Shown here: positions 17,650-26,393 of the stretch, piece by piece
Layout of the letters: every line of letters starts with the position of its first letter
Position numbering within the stretch: position 1 is the stretch's first letter
Source: a bacterium
GTDB taxonomy: Bacteria; Electryoneota; Electryoneia; Electryoneales; Electryoneaceae
DNA length: 64,000 bases
Assembly (NCBI GenBank): GCA_020444265.1
Contig: JAHLLH010000010.1
Span: 62,001 to 126,000, forward strand
Direction: 5' to 3'
Notes under the pieces: model-generated
Told to the model about the DNA's origin: nothing
The model's input: the letters and a program-made list of their open reading frames with translations, nothing else
Database searches by the model: none
Translations under genes and position numbers: made by a program

Positions 17650-18213
17650 ATGCAGTTTGAAAAAACCGATATTGAAGGTGTCTGGATCATCACTCCGAAA
17701 CTATTTCCTGATGACCGGGGTTATTTCATGGAATCGTTTCGACAGGATTTGTTCGAAAAACATGTTGGAGCGGTCAACTTCATTCAGGACAATGAGTCGA
17801 AGTCGGAACATGGTGTCCTCCGTGGGTTGCATTACCAGCTTCCTCAATTCGCCCAATCCAAACTGGTCCGTGCTGTCCAGGGGAAAGTTTTGGATGTCGT
17901 CGTGGATATACGCGAAGGTTCGCCGACATTCGGCAAGCATGTCGCCTGCGTGCTCTCTGATGAAAACAAGAAGCAACTTTTTGCGCCTCGCGGTTTTGCA
18001 CACGCCTTTATTACCCTGTCGCCCACTGCTGTCTTTCAGTACAAAGTTGACAATCTCTACAATAAAAACTCTGAACGGCGAATCAAGTACGATGACCCGG
18101 TGCTGAAGATCGACTGGAAATTGGAAGAGAAACGCATTTCGCAGTCAGCACAAGATGAAACAGCACCTTTGCTGAGGGATGCAGACATTTTCAATCTGGG
18201 GTGGGATCGATGA
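17650..18213 (+). CDS. rmlC: dTDP-4-dehydrorhamnose 3,5-epimerase
   Basis: Third step of dTDP-L-rhamnose synthesis, epimerising C3 and C5 of dTDP-4-keto-6-deoxyglucose. 187 aa cupin. PKLFPDDRGYFMESFRQDLF, NESKSEHGVLRGLHYQLP (catalytic His region), GKVLDVVVDIREGSPTFGKH and APRGFAHAFITLSPTAVFQY are all canonical. ATG 17650 is preceded by GGGAG at a 5-nt spacing; ATG 17638 and an upstream start at 17611 are alternatives. The stop overlaps the rmlD start (ATGA). Confidence 0.95.
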   Translation: MQFEKTDIEGVWIITPKLFPDDRGYFMESFRQDLFEKHVGAVNFIQDNESKSEHGVLRGLHYQLPQFAQSKLVRAVQGKVLDVVVDIREGSPTFGKHVACVLSDENKKQLFAPRGFAHAFITLSPTAVFQYKVDNLYNKNSERRIKYDDPVLKIDWKLEEKRISQSAQDETAPLLRDADIFNLGWDR

Positions 18214-19058
18214 AGATATTGGTGACGGGAGCCAACGGTCAGTTGGGATGCGAGATTCGAAGGCTTGCACCTTCAACAGGATGGCAGTTCGATTTTGTTG
18301 ATATCGAAGAACTCGACATTACCGATGGTGAAGCTGTACTTGAATATGTGCGTTCGCTTGTCCCGGATGTGATTGTCAATGGTGCTGCTTACACCGCGGT
18401 GGACAAGGCAGAAGAGGATCGTGACCTTGCATTCAAGGTGAACAGGGATGGTTCGGCGAACCTTGCAGTCGCCGCGAAAGCCAATGGTGCTCGTCTGGTT
18501 CATGTGTCGACCGATTTTGTATTCGATGGTAAAAAGGACGCCACCTATTTCGAAGACGATCCAACTTGTCCATTGGGTGTATACGGGGAGAGCAAACGGG
18601 CGGGGGAGAAGGCGGTCGAGGAGCTTTCCGGCAATGGGGTTATCATTCGTACATCCTGGCTCTACAGCGCATTCGGAGCAAACTTCGTAAAGACGATGCG
18701 TCGTCTCGGAATGGAAAAGGATTCCATCAAGGTGGTGAATGATCAGGTAGGAAGCCCAACTTGGGCGCATGACTTGGCTGTCGCGATTCTCACCATTATC
18801 CCAAAGCTGAAGAATCAAGGGGTCGAGTATTACCACTATGCGAATCGCGGGGAAGCCAGTTGGTACGATTTCGCCAAGGCGATAATGGTTGAATCTGGAA
18901 TTGACTGCGTTGTGAACCCCATCCCGTCCAGCGAGTTTCCGACCAAAGCTGAACGTCCCGCTTACAGTTACATGGATACATCAAAAATCGAACAAGAATT
19001 TGGCTTGACGATACCTCCCTGGAGGGAGTCACTCATCCGAATGCTAACAGAATTGTAA
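18210..19058 (+). CDS. rmlD: dTDP-4-dehydrorhamnose reductase
   Basis: Final NAD(P)H-dependent step giving dTDP-L-rhamnose. 282 aa extended SDR protein: MKILVTGANGQLGCEIRRLA (GxxGxxG), VNGAAYTAVDKAEEDRDLAF, HVSTDFVFDG, and YGESKRAGEKAV (the YxxxK catalytic pair). RTSWLYSAFGANFVKTM and VVNDQVGSPTWAHDLA are RmlD signatures. ATG 18210 overlaps the rmlC stop by 4 nt, with GGGTGGGA as the ribosome-binding site. No obvious terminator follows before ugd. Confidence 0.95.
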   Translation: MKILVTGANGQLGCEIRRLAPSTGWQFDFVDIEELDITDGEAVLEYVRSLVPDVIVNGAAYTAVDKAEEDRDLAFKVNRDGSANLAVAAKANGARLVHVSTDFVFDGKKDATYFEDDPTCPLGVYGESKRAGEKAVEELSGNGVIIRTSWLYSAFGANFVKTMRRLGMEKDSIKVVNDQVGSPTWAHDLAVAILTIIPKLKNQGVEYYHYANRGEASWYDFAKAIMVESGIDCVVNPIPSSEFPTKAERPAYSYMDTSKIEQEFGLTIPPWRESLIRMLTEL

Positions 19059-19221
19059 CTGATTGCTGTTTCTTTTCAGACGAAAGTGATGATCGGGACA
19101 GAGGCTTCACCGGAGCCCTTACAGAGAATGGTGGGCAGCAAAGGAACCTTGCTGTCATTACATTTCCCATCCTCCCCGAATTGTTAGTCTTCATACAACT
19201 GTCAAGAGTTGGAGTTTTTAC

Positions 19222-20535
19222 ATGCGTATCGCCATAGTTGGAACTGGGTATGTGGGCCTGGTGGCCGGAGCTTGCTTTGCAACAACCGGAAATACGATCC
19301 ATTGTGTGGATATTGACGAGAAGAAGATTGAAGATCTTAAGCAGGGCATCATTCCAATTTACGAGCCAGGTCTTGAGGATATCGTCGAGGACGGTATCAA
19401 GAAAGAACGTCTTCTCTTCACCACCGACCTCGCAGAAGCGGTTCGTAAAAGTGATCTGATTTTTATCGCTGTTGGTACCCCGCCCAATGAAGATGGCAGC
19501 GCCGATCTGCAGCATGTTCTTGCGGTTGCCGAGGGGATTGGGAAGTCGATGGACGGCTTCAAGGTGGTCGTAGACAAATCTACCGTCCCCGTTGGAACAG
19601 CTCAAAAGGTAAAAGAGGCCATCCTTAAGCATACTGACCATGAAGTCGCCGTTGCTTCGAACCCGGAATTTCTGAAAGAGGGCGATGCAATCAATGATTT
19701 CCTCAAGCCAGACCGTGTTGTGCTGGGAAGCGATGATGAACGGGCGAAAGAGATGCTTGACCGCCTCTATCGTCCTTTTGTACGAACTGGATCCCCGATT
19801 ATCCACATGGATGTCGTCTCGGCCGAGTTGACGAAATACGCTGCAAATGCCTTCCTGGCGACGAAGATTTCCTTCATGAACGAACTTAGTCGGCTCTGTG
19901 AACGAGTAGGTGCTGACATTGAGAATGTCCGCTTTGGAATCAGCACAGATCAGCGGATCGGAAAGCACTTCCTCTTCGCCGGTGCTGGATATGGTGGTTC
20001 CTGTTTCCCGAAAGATGTGAAGGCAATTATTCGGACTGCTAACGAGTACGGGATGGACCTCAAGATCATCAATTCGACCGAGGTGGTCAACGAAGAGCAG
20101 AAAAGTGTGCTGGTCGATAAGATCGTGAAGCATTACGACGGAAACCTTCAGGGCAAGGTATTTGCAATCTGGGGCCTCTCTTTTAAACCTCGTACGGATG
20201 ATATGCGCGAAGCTCCTGCCATCGTGATCATCAACTCCTTGCTCGAAGCGGGTGCGTCCGTCCGTGCGTTTGATCCGGAAGCGATGGATGTGTCGAAGGG
20301 TATTTTCGGCGACAGCATCACCTTCTGCGATTCGGAATACGAAGCGTGCGAAGGTGCCGATGCACTCGCCCTGGTAACGGAATGGCAGGATTTCCGCACC
20401 CCGGACTTCGATAAGCTCGCGACCATGCTCAGCGACAAAGTGCTCTTCGACGGCCGGAATATCTGGAACCAGAAATATGCCAGGACCGCAGGTCTTGCCT
20501 ATTATGGGATTGGCCGACGGGTTGAAGAAAACTGA
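19222..20535 (+). CDS. ugd: UDP-glucose 6-dehydrogenase
   Basis: Oxidises UDP-glucose to UDP-glucuronate with two NAD+. 437 aa. MRIAIVGTGYVGLVAGACFA is the NAD-binding motif, SNPEFLKEGDAINDFLKPDR the substrate loop, AANAFLATKISFMNELSRLC the central helix with its Lys, and GAGYGGSCFPKDVKA holds the catalytic Cys. GLSFKPRTDDMREAPA lies in the C-terminal domain. The product feeds the UDP-xylose synthase just downstream and the uronate 4-epimerase at 53.1 kb. A strong terminator follows at 20569. This is distinct from the AlgD-type and UDP-HexNAc-type dehydrogenases in the same window. Confidence 0.95.
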   Translation: MRIAIVGTGYVGLVAGACFATTGNTIHCVDIDEKKIEDLKQGIIPIYEPGLEDIVEDGIKKERLLFTTDLAEAVRKSDLIFIAVGTPPNEDGSADLQHVLAVAEGIGKSMDGFKVVVDKSTVPVGTAQKVKEAILKHTDHEVAVASNPEFLKEGDAINDFLKPDRVVLGSDDERAKEMLDRLYRPFVRTGSPIIHMDVVSAELTKYAANAFLATKISFMNELSRLCERVGADIENVRFGISTDQRIGKHFLFAGAGYGGSCFPKDVKAIIRTANEYGMDLKIINSTEVVNEEQKSVLVDKIVKHYDGNLQGKVFAIWGLSFKPRTDDMREAPAIVIINSLLEAGASVRAFDPEAMDVSKGIFGDSITFCDSEYEACEGADALALVTEWQDFRTPDFDKLATMLSDKVLFDGRNIWNQKYARTAGLAYYGIGRRVEEN

Positions 20536-20568
20536 CTCCTAAGCTATAAATGCTTGATTGCGAACAAC

Positions 20569-20621
20569 AAACCGAAATGCCATATTCGCCATGCGGTATT
20601 GGTCAGCATTTCGGTTTTTTT
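20569..20621 (+). terminator. Rho-independent terminator after ugd
   Basis: AAACCGAAATGC (20569-20580) pairs perfectly with GCATTTCGGTTT (20606-20617) around a 25-nt loop that can itself fold. The stem is followed directly by an uninterrupted T-run to 20621. It sits 34 nt after the ugd stop. Confidence 0.85.
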
Positions 20622-20670
20622 CATTGTAAGTTGATTCTTAGAAAAACGAACTTTCACAGGACACCTAGAG

Positions 20671-21633
20671 ATGAAACGGATCCTGGTTACAGGTGGTGCC
20701 GGTTTTTTAGGTAGTCATTTGATCGACAGGTTGTTGGAACAGGGACATGATGTCATCTGTCTGGACAATTTCTTCACAGGCAGCAAGGACAATATTCGTC
20801 ATCTGCTCGATCACGACCATTTTGAATTGATCCGGCATGACGTAACCGAACCAATCCTGTTGGAAGTTGACCGGATTTTCAATCTTGCATGTCCGGCTTC
20901 ACCGGTTCATTACCAGTACAATGCAATCAAGACGATCAAGACATCGGTGATGGGTGCGATCCACATGCTCGGGCTTGCCAAGCGTGTGCATGCTCGAATC
21001 CTCCAGGCGTCCACCTCCGAGGTCTACGGCGATCCAGCTGTCCATCCCCAAGTGGAAGAGTACTGGGGTAATGTCAATCCCATCGGGGTGCGTTCCTGCT
21101 ATGATGAGGGGAAACGTGCTGCGGAAACCCTCATGATGGATTACAACCGGATGAACAAGGTTGATATCCGGATTATCCGCATTTTCAACACGTACGGCCC
21201 ACGCATGGCGATTGATGACGGCCGTGTTGTCTCCAACTTCATCGTTCAAGCGCTGAAGGGGGAACCGTTGACGGTTTATGGCGAGGGGACGCAGACTCGT
21301 AGCTTCTGCTATGTAGATGATCTCGTTAACGGGATGATGAAACTGATGGACCATGACTCTGAAATTCGTCCGGTCAACATCGGTAATCCCAACGAGTTTA
21401 CCATTCTTCAACTTGCAGAAGCCATTCAGGAAATTCTTGGGTCGAATGTCCAGATCGAGCACAAACCATTGCCTCAGGACGATCCTACCCAGCGTCAACC
21501 CGATATTACTCGTGCGAAGGACGTTCTTGGTTGGGAACCGAAGGTCGGATTAGCAGAAGGCTTAAAAAAGACTATTCCCTATTTTGAGCAAAAACTGGCA
21601 GAGTTGAACAAGATCGGTGTAAAACAAGCGTAA
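20671..21633 (+). CDS. uxs: UDP-glucuronate decarboxylase (UDP-xylose synthase)
   Basis: Converts UDP-glucuronate into UDP-xylose, so it follows ugd in function as in position. 320 aa extended SDR protein. Motifs: [59 protein letters not shown] (strongly characteristic of UXS), [38 protein letters not shown] (YxxxK) and [16 protein letters not shown] 20671 follows a leader free of other genes. A weak hairpin lies 45 nt downstream. The long leader before the next gene separates it from the phosphoglycosyltransferase. Confidence 0.95.
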   Translation: MKRILVTGGAGFLGSHLIDRLLEQGHDVICLDNFFTGSKDNIRHLLDHDHFELIRHDVTEPILLEVDRIFNLACPASPVHYQYNAIKTIKTSVMGAIHMLGLAKRVHARILQASTSEVYGDPAVHPQVEEYWGNVNPIGVRSCYDEGKRAAETLMMDYNRMNKVDIRIIRIFNTYGPRMAIDDGRVVSNFIVQALKGEPLTVYGEGTQTRSFCYVDDLVNGMMKLMDHDSEIRPVNIGNPNEFTILQLAEAIQEILGSNVQIEHKPLPQDDPTQRQPDITRAKDVLGWEPKVGLAEGLKKTIPYFEQKLAELNKIGVKQA

Positions 21634-22014
21634 ACAAAGAGTAGTAAAGATACTTTCAGGGGACATTAGCATTATTTTGCGAAGTAAGTACTTTTTCGCT
21701 TTTAACTTGTGCTGGACTGTCCCATCGAAGTACCTTTTCTCCTCCCCGCTCCGTCGCCTTTGAACGTGCTGACTTTGTGGATTCCGATTAACGGAGTGTG
21801 AGACGATTCTTGTGTATCGTTAGGAATCGTCCCAGTGGGGAATCTAAGAGTAAGTTTTGGGGGAATTAAGTAATTCTCCCTGATGTGATTTACGACACAT
21901 CATTGCCTCACTTTGGCTGGCGATTTTAGTGTTGGAATCGGGACGGATCAGCTCAACAAATTCGATCCTTCCTGTTGTGGTCAGCTAAGGCTTTGTCGAA
22001 GGAATAGATGTGAA
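21634..22014 (+). other. Structured 381-bp leader upstream of the phosphoglycosyltransferase
   Basis: No gene is visible, but several inverted repeats are. A weak terminator-like hairpin with outer arms GCGAA/TTCGC and inner arms AGTA/TACT plus a T-run lies at 21679-21703. GACGATTC/GAATCGTC is at 21802-21831. GGGGGAATTA-AG-TAATTCTCCC (one G-T pair) is at 21859-21880. A CRP-like palindrome is at 21881-21902. The density of structure suggests a regulated promoter or leader for the committed step of the pathway. Confidence 0.5.
21881..21902. promoter_or_regulatory. CRP/FNR-family-like site upstream of the phosphoglycosyltransferase
   Basis: TGTGA (21884-21888), six bases, then ACACA (21895-21899): one mismatch to TGTGA-N6-TCACA. 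The dyad extends outward as TGATGTG (21881-21887) and CACATCA (21896-21902), exactly complementary. It lies about 113 nt upstream of ATG 22015. Confidence 0.4.
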
Positions 22015-23415
22015 ATGATAGGGCGTATCTCCAGACGGTGGGTCCCTTGGCTGGCTGACGCTGGCGCTCTGGCAATCTCCTTTATGATTGCTGTGATTGC
22101 CATCAGGGTCACGGGGATCACCATACCCAGAATTCTTACGCCTCCAGGGAACAGTGAGTCCCTGCAGTTTGTCGCGTATGCTATTGCCATCCAGTATTTT
22201 GTCTTCCTTTGGGAGGGTGTCTACCGGAGAGAAGTGAGTCTGCTGGATATTCATGGGTCGAGACGGTTGCTGCGTGGGATTACCTTTACCACCCTTACCC
22301 TGATGATCGTCTCAAGTCTTCCCATGTTTACCGGGATGAGCGTCGGGGTGGTCCTGCTTACCGGTTTCTTCAGCCTGTTGATCACTCCAACATTTCGGGC
22401 GATCCTCGCAAGCCGCAAATTGCCCCAGTTTGATCGAAAGGCAGAACCTCGTGAATTGCTGATTCTTGGCAATGGAACCGCTGGCCAAAGTCTGCTTCGC
22501 AGAGTGGTGCAGGATAACCGCAAACGCTACAAACTAGTTGGATTCCTCGAGAATAGTTCGGAACGTGTCGGTCAGTTTATTACAACCGACAGTTTGGAGG
22601 TACGGGGCTCAGCCAAGATCCTTGGTACCTACGATCACTTCGATCAGTTGACTGATGATCGTGCTGTTGATGAGATATGGATCAACGATCCGAACATTAC
22701 ACAAGACAAACTCCAATACCTCTTCAATTCCTGCAAGACTCGTGGGATCGAGGTGTCACTTGTGCCCTCGATCGGGGAATTCCCCCCCCAGACGCTTGAA
22801 GTCGAGATGCTCGACTTTATCCCTGTATTGCGTAAGAAACAGGTGAAGAAGCAGCCGATGTACGAGATCTCTAAACGGTTGATTGACATTCTCGCCTCCG
22901 GCACGCTCCTCTTTGTCATGTCGCCACTTCTCCTGTCCGTTGCTTTCCTGGTCCGCCGTAGTTCTCCCGGTCCAGCGTTGTTCCGTCAAAAGCGCATCGG
23001 CTTGAACGGCAAGCCATTTACGATGTTTAAGTTCCGCACGATGTTTACGGACTCGAACCCTTACAGCCTGACTCCGCAATCCTCAAGCGATCAACGGATC
23101 ACCAAGATTGGAAAGTTTCTTCGCAGGACATCGCTCGATGAATTGCCTCAGCTCCTGAATGTTATCACTGGTGAGATGAGCCTTGTTGGCCCTCGACCGG
23201 AAATGCCATTTGTGGTCGATTCCTACAATGATATGGAACGTCTTCGTTTGGTGGTGAAGCCCGGTATTACAGGACTCTGGCAGTTGTCCGCAGATCGTAC
23301 TATTCCCATTCACAAAAACCTTGATTATGATCTGTTCTACATTCAGAATCGTTCGATGATGCTGGATCTCACCCTTCTTTGGAGAACGCTTTTCCAAAGT
23401 ATGAGAGGGATCTGA
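22015..23415 (+). CDS. Undecaprenyl-phosphate glycosylphosphotransferase (initiating PGT)
   Basis: Polyisoprenyl-phosphate hexose-1-phosphate transferase that starts the repeat unit on undecaprenyl phosphate. 466 aa from ATG 22015 (AAGGAAT upstream). Four to five N-terminal membrane segments (ADAGALAISFMIAVIAIRVT onwards) precede a Rossmann-like domain (LLILGNGTAGQSLLRRVVQD). A C-terminal bacterial sugar transferase domain covers about residues 285-466: FRQKRIGLNGKPFTMFKFRT, TSLDELPQLLNVITGEMSLV, GPRPEMPF (the Asp-Glu pair and PRP motif), and KPGITGLWQLS. The architecture is that of WbaP/WcaJ/PssY-type enzymes. The sugar added (glucose, galactose or another) cannot be decided. Confidence 0.93.
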   Translation: MIGRISRRWVPWLADAGALAISFMIAVIAIRVTGITIPRILTPPGNSESLQFVAYAIAIQYFVFLWEGVYRREVSLLDIHGSRRLLRGITFTTLTLMIVSSLPMFTGMSVGVVLLTGFFSLLITPTFRAILASRKLPQFDRKAEPRELLILGNGTAGQSLLRRVVQDNRKRYKLVGFLENSSERVGQFITTDSLEVRGSAKILGTYDHFDQLTDDRAVDEIWINDPNITQDKLQYLFNSCKTRGIEVSLVPSIGEFPPQTLEVEMLDFIPVLRKKQVKKQPMYEISKRLIDILASGTLLFVMSPLLLSVAFLVRRSSPGPALFRQKRIGLNGKPFTMFKFRTMFTDSNPYSLTPQSSSDQRITKIGKFLRRTSLDELPQLLNVITGEMSLVGPRPEMPFVVDSYNDMERLRLVVKPGITGLWQLSADRTIPIHKNLDYDLFYIQNRSMMLDLTLLWRTLFQSMRGI

Positions 23416-23567
23416 CTGGTAGCTGTACTGATGGGGGGGTGGGGGATCAGATCTACTATGATCCCATGTTTCGTGGTTCCGTCGTAAAGTGGTGACACGG
23501 AATGAAACGTTCATGACCTCCTGAGCTGACGAGAGATCAGGATAAGCCAAGTCGGGGTTGTAAACAG

Positions 23568-24659
23568 ATGCATCTCGTATCGATTGCCGGGGTTCGTCCA
23601 AACTTTGTGAAGATCGCTCCCATTGCGCGTGCACTTCAAGAAGTGGACGGGTATACCCATTCCATCATTCACACTGGACAGCATTACGATGATGACATGT
23701 CGGGCTCATTTATACGTGTGCTCGATATGCCGGCACCGGATGTGACTCTTGAGGTGGGTACCGCACGGCACGGTACACAGCTCGGGCATATCATGGAAGC
23801 GCTGGAGCCCGAACTACTCCGCCTTAAACCTGACTGGCTTCTCATTTACGGAGATGACAACTCCACCGCCGCAGCTGCTATTCTCGCCGGGAAACTAGGG
23901 ATCAAAACGGCACATATCGAAGCTGGTCTTCGCGCCCATCGTGACGATGCCGCCGATGAAACGAACCGTAAACTGGCAGACGATGTAAGTGATCTCCTTT
24001 TTGCGACGGAACCTTCTGCGGTGGCGAACCTGAAGGAAGAAGGATTCGCCGAGGAGCGGATTCATTTTGTCGGGAATGTGGTTATTGACAGCTTGGTTCA
24101 ACTGGTTGACAGGGCGCGGGCAGGTTGTGCATGGGAGCATTTCGACCTGATTGAGCATGAGTATGTTCTGGCAACTGTTCATTATCCGTTCAACGTCGAT
24201 AATGAGGGAGCTTTGCGTGGGTTGGTAGACAGCCTGATAGCTTGCAGTAAAACGCTCCCTGTTGTCTTTTCTGTCCACCCACGTACTCGAAGTCGTCTAC
24301 GTCACTGGGACCTCTGGAACCAACTTGCATCCAATGATCGCGTCGTCTTGACAGAACCTCTTGATTACCTGACCTTTCTCTCGCTGGAAACTGGTGCTGC
24401 TGCTGTTTTAACGGATTCCGGTGCTGTGCAGGAAGAGTGTACCTACCTGAACATTCCATGTCTCGCGATCAGGCCCTATACTGAACGGCCTGTTACCGTC
24501 GAGCTTGGCACCAACGAGTTGGTTGATTCGACCTACGAGAGCTTGTCGAAAGCTTTGGACCGTGTGATCGCGAAAGAGTGGAAGAGCGGTCAAATCCCGG
24601 AACTCTGGGATGGAGAAACGGCCAAGAGGATTGTCGACACGATCATCAACCATAAGTAA
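23568..24659 (+). CDS. UDP-N-acetylglucosamine 2-epimerase family protein (diverged paralogue)
   Basis: Non-hydrolysing UDP-GlcNAc 2-epimerase fold, normally giving UDP-ManNAc. 363 aa. IAGVRPNFVKIAPIARAL keeps the N-terminal Lys, YGDDNSTAAAAILAGKL the Asp, and TAHIEAGLRAHRDDAADETN the two Glu positions. ATVHYPFNVDN retains the His, but the usual HRPxN arrangement is altered and the PEExNR motif is replaced by ADETNR. The paralogue at 45.7 kb has the standard forms of both. Catalytic residues as I can place them are present, so activity is likely, but with a shifted substrate. ATG 23568 is fixed by the conserved N-terminus. Confidence 0.85.
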   Translation: MHLVSIAGVRPNFVKIAPIARALQEVDGYTHSIIHTGQHYDDDMSGSFIRVLDMPAPDVTLEVGTARHGTQLGHIMEALEPELLRLKPDWLLIYGDDNSTAAAAILAGKLGIKTAHIEAGLRAHRDDAADETNRKLADDVSDLLFATEPSAVANLKEEGFAEERIHFVGNVVIDSLVQLVDRARAGCAWEHFDLIEHEYVLATVHYPFNVDNEGALRGLVDSLIACSKTLPVVFSVHPRTRSRLRHWDLWNQLASNDRVVLTEPLDYLTFLSLETGAAAVLTDSGAVQEECTYLNIPCLAIRPYTERPVTVELGTNELVDSTYESLSKALDRVIAKEWKSGQIPELWDGETAKRIVDTIINHK

Positions 24660-24775
24660 TCTTCCCTCTTGATTGTGCTCTATCAGTGTGGGGGAGGACT
24701 CTCTCTTGGCTTCTATCTCCACTCAAACGTACCTTCCAGATTCAGGCAAGCTTCGATTCTATCTGAAGGCAGATC

Positions 24776-25717
24776 ATGAAAATTCTCGTGACGGGTGGGG
24801 CCGGGTTCATCGGCTCGCACATCGTAGACCATCTCATCGCTCGTGGCGATGAAGCTGTTGTTCTGGACGATCTGTCGGCTGGATTTCGCAGCAATCTACC
24901 CGATAATGTGCAACTGCACGAGCTTGATATCCGCTCGTCCGAGGCGGCAATGCTGGTTCGAGAGGGTGGCTTTGAGGTGATGATTCACCTCGCTGCGCAA
25001 ATGTCGGTTGCGGTATCAACAAGCAAACCTGGGTTCGATGCCGAGGTGAATATCGGTGGCCTGTTGAATTTGATGGAAGCGGCGAGAGCAAGTGGAACGG
25101 TCAAAAAGGTTCTCTTCTCCTCGACTGGTGGAGCTATGTATGACGACAGCGTCCCTTGGCCGACACCAGAAGAGGTAGTTGCTCGTCCCTTGTCACCGTA
25201 TGGAATCGCAAAGCTTTCCAGCGAAATGTACCTTCGCTATTACTGGCTGACATATGGGATTCCCTACACTGCATTGCGGCTTGGAAATGTGTACGGACCT
25301 CGTCAGAACCCGCATGGTGAAGCAGGTGTGATTGCCATTTTCGCGAAGAACATGATCGAGGGCAAACCGGTCCGGATCAATGGCGATGGCAAGCAAACAC
25401 GTGACTATGTATTTGTGGAAGATGTCGCACGCGCGTTTGTCGCCGCTCTCGGTCAAGATGCGGTAGAAAGCATCAACGTTGGCACATCGATTGAGACCAA
25501 TGTCTTGACAATCTATAATGAGCTGGCGAAGGCACTCAAAGTGAATCGTCCTGCAGATCACTTCCCCGCCCGACCGGGCGAGGTGCGAAGGTCCTGTTTG
25601 CAGAATAAGAAAGCAGCCGAGTTGTTGAACTGGTCGCCATCGGTATCACTTAGTGATGGCATGGGAAGAACGGCAGAGTTTTTCCGTCACAAGGCTGAAA
25701 ATCCAGATGCCCGTTAG
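24776..25717 (+). CDS. NAD-dependent nucleotide-sugar epimerase (GalE-like)
   Basis: Extended short-chain dehydrogenase of 313 aa, probably a UDP-glucose or UDP-HexNAc 4-epimerase. [20 protein letters not shown] binds NAD, VLDDLSAGFRSNLP and HLAAQMSVAVSTSKPGFDAE are typical of the GalE-like branch, and YGIAKLSSEMYLRYY holds YxxxK. The middle motif SSTGGAMYDDSVPWPTPEEV is like that of bacterial GalE homologues in O-antigen clusters. ATG 24776. It is not a dehydratase of the RmlB type. The exact substrate cannot be read from sequence. Confidence 0.88.
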   Translation: MKILVTGGAGFIGSHIVDHLIARGDEAVVLDDLSAGFRSNLPDNVQLHELDIRSSEAAMLVREGGFEVMIHLAAQMSVAVSTSKPGFDAEVNIGGLLNLMEAARASGTVKKVLFSSTGGAMYDDSVPWPTPEEVVARPLSPYGIAKLSSEMYLRYYWLTYGIPYTALRLGNVYGPRQNPHGEAGVIAIFAKNMIEGKPVRINGDGKQTRDYVFVEDVARAFVAALGQDAVESINVGTSIETNVLTIYNELAKALKVNRPADHFPARPGEVRRSCLQNKKAAELLNWSPSVSLSDGMGRTAEFFRHKAENPDAR

Positions 25718-25750
25718 CAATCTGTGGCAATTTGCTGTGGAGGTTTGGTC

Positions 25751-26323
25751 ATGAAAAAGATAGTAATGCTGTCAGTACTTTTTACCCTGATGGTACCGAC
25801 TGCCCAGGCTGGAATTCGGGTCGGTCCATATCTCTCGGGCGGAATTGTATCTTATGATGATATCAATGTCGAGACTCTTGCGAGAGAAGAGCATTCAACA
25901 GGAGTTGCCTTCATAGGTGTCAATATTGTCCGACCCGTACTCTCAGGGGTCTTTCTTTCTGCCTATGCAGGAGCAGGGATGACATTGTCCCGCACACAGA
26001 CAACACCTCTACCACCGGGAGCAGGAGCGGGTAATATCGAGGTGACCTCCAAATACCGTGCTTATCGAGCCGCCCTTGACATCAGCTCATTGATTGGTGA
26101 ATCAACCTTTCTCTTCGCGGGCGGTGGCTATGATATGATTCGGCTTCGCTTCGCGGGAGACATCAACGAGGTTAACGCGGATTCGGATGAGGTTTTTGTC
26201 GAAGCTGGGATTGGCTATATGTTCACTGATGACCATCTGCTGCGCTTGAAGGGGACCTTCAATTCAGATAGAGCATCCCTGTCGCTCAGCTACACTGTTT
26301 TTATGGTGAATACAGGGTATTGA
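25751..26323 (+). CDS. Small outer-membrane beta-barrel-like protein
   Basis: 190 aa protein with a clear signal peptide (MKKIVMLSVLFTLMVPTAQA, cleavage after residue 20). The rest alternates hydrophobic and polar residues in strands rich in Gly and Tyr (VGPYLSGGIVSYDD, VFLSAYAGAGMTLSR, STFLFAGGGYDMIRLRF, EVFVEAGIGYMFTDDHLLRL), ending SYTVFMVNTGY. This fits a small eight-stranded outer-membrane barrel. ATG 25751 has GGAGG 9 nt upstream; the earlier ATG at 25724 lacks one. It is convergent with the SLBB exporter and shares its bidirectional terminator. Function unknown; a role beside the export apparatus is a guess. Confidence 0.75.
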   Translation: MKKIVMLSVLFTLMVPTAQAGIRVGPYLSGGIVSYDDINVETLAREEHSTGVAFIGVNIVRPVLSGVFLSAYAGAGMTLSRTQTTPLPPGAGAGNIEVTSKYRAYRAALDISSLIGESTFLFAGGGYDMIRLRFAGDINEVNADSDEVFVEAGIGYMFTDDHLLRLKGTFNSDRASLSLSYTVFMVNTGY

Positions 26324-26340
26324 TTTATTGCAGGATAGCA

Positions 26341-26378
26341 AAAGGCGGCGGATGAACAGTCATCCGCCGCCTTGCTGT
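26341..26378. terminator. Bidirectional terminator between the barrel gene and the SLBB exporter
   Basis: AAGGCGGCGGATGA (26342-26355) and TCATCCGCCGCCTT (26360-26373) form a perfect 14-bp stem with an ACAG loop. T-rich tails lie on both sides (CTGTTTT on plus; CCTTTTGC on minus). It separates two convergent genes. Confidence 0.85.
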
Positions 26379-26393
26379 TTTCTAGGGAAGGAA

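Noticed and set aside
19033-20133. Long minus-strand open frame (366 codons) opposite ugd
   Set aside because: Lies entirely over the well-conserved ugd gene and part of its leader; no family motifs, so a coding-bias shadow.
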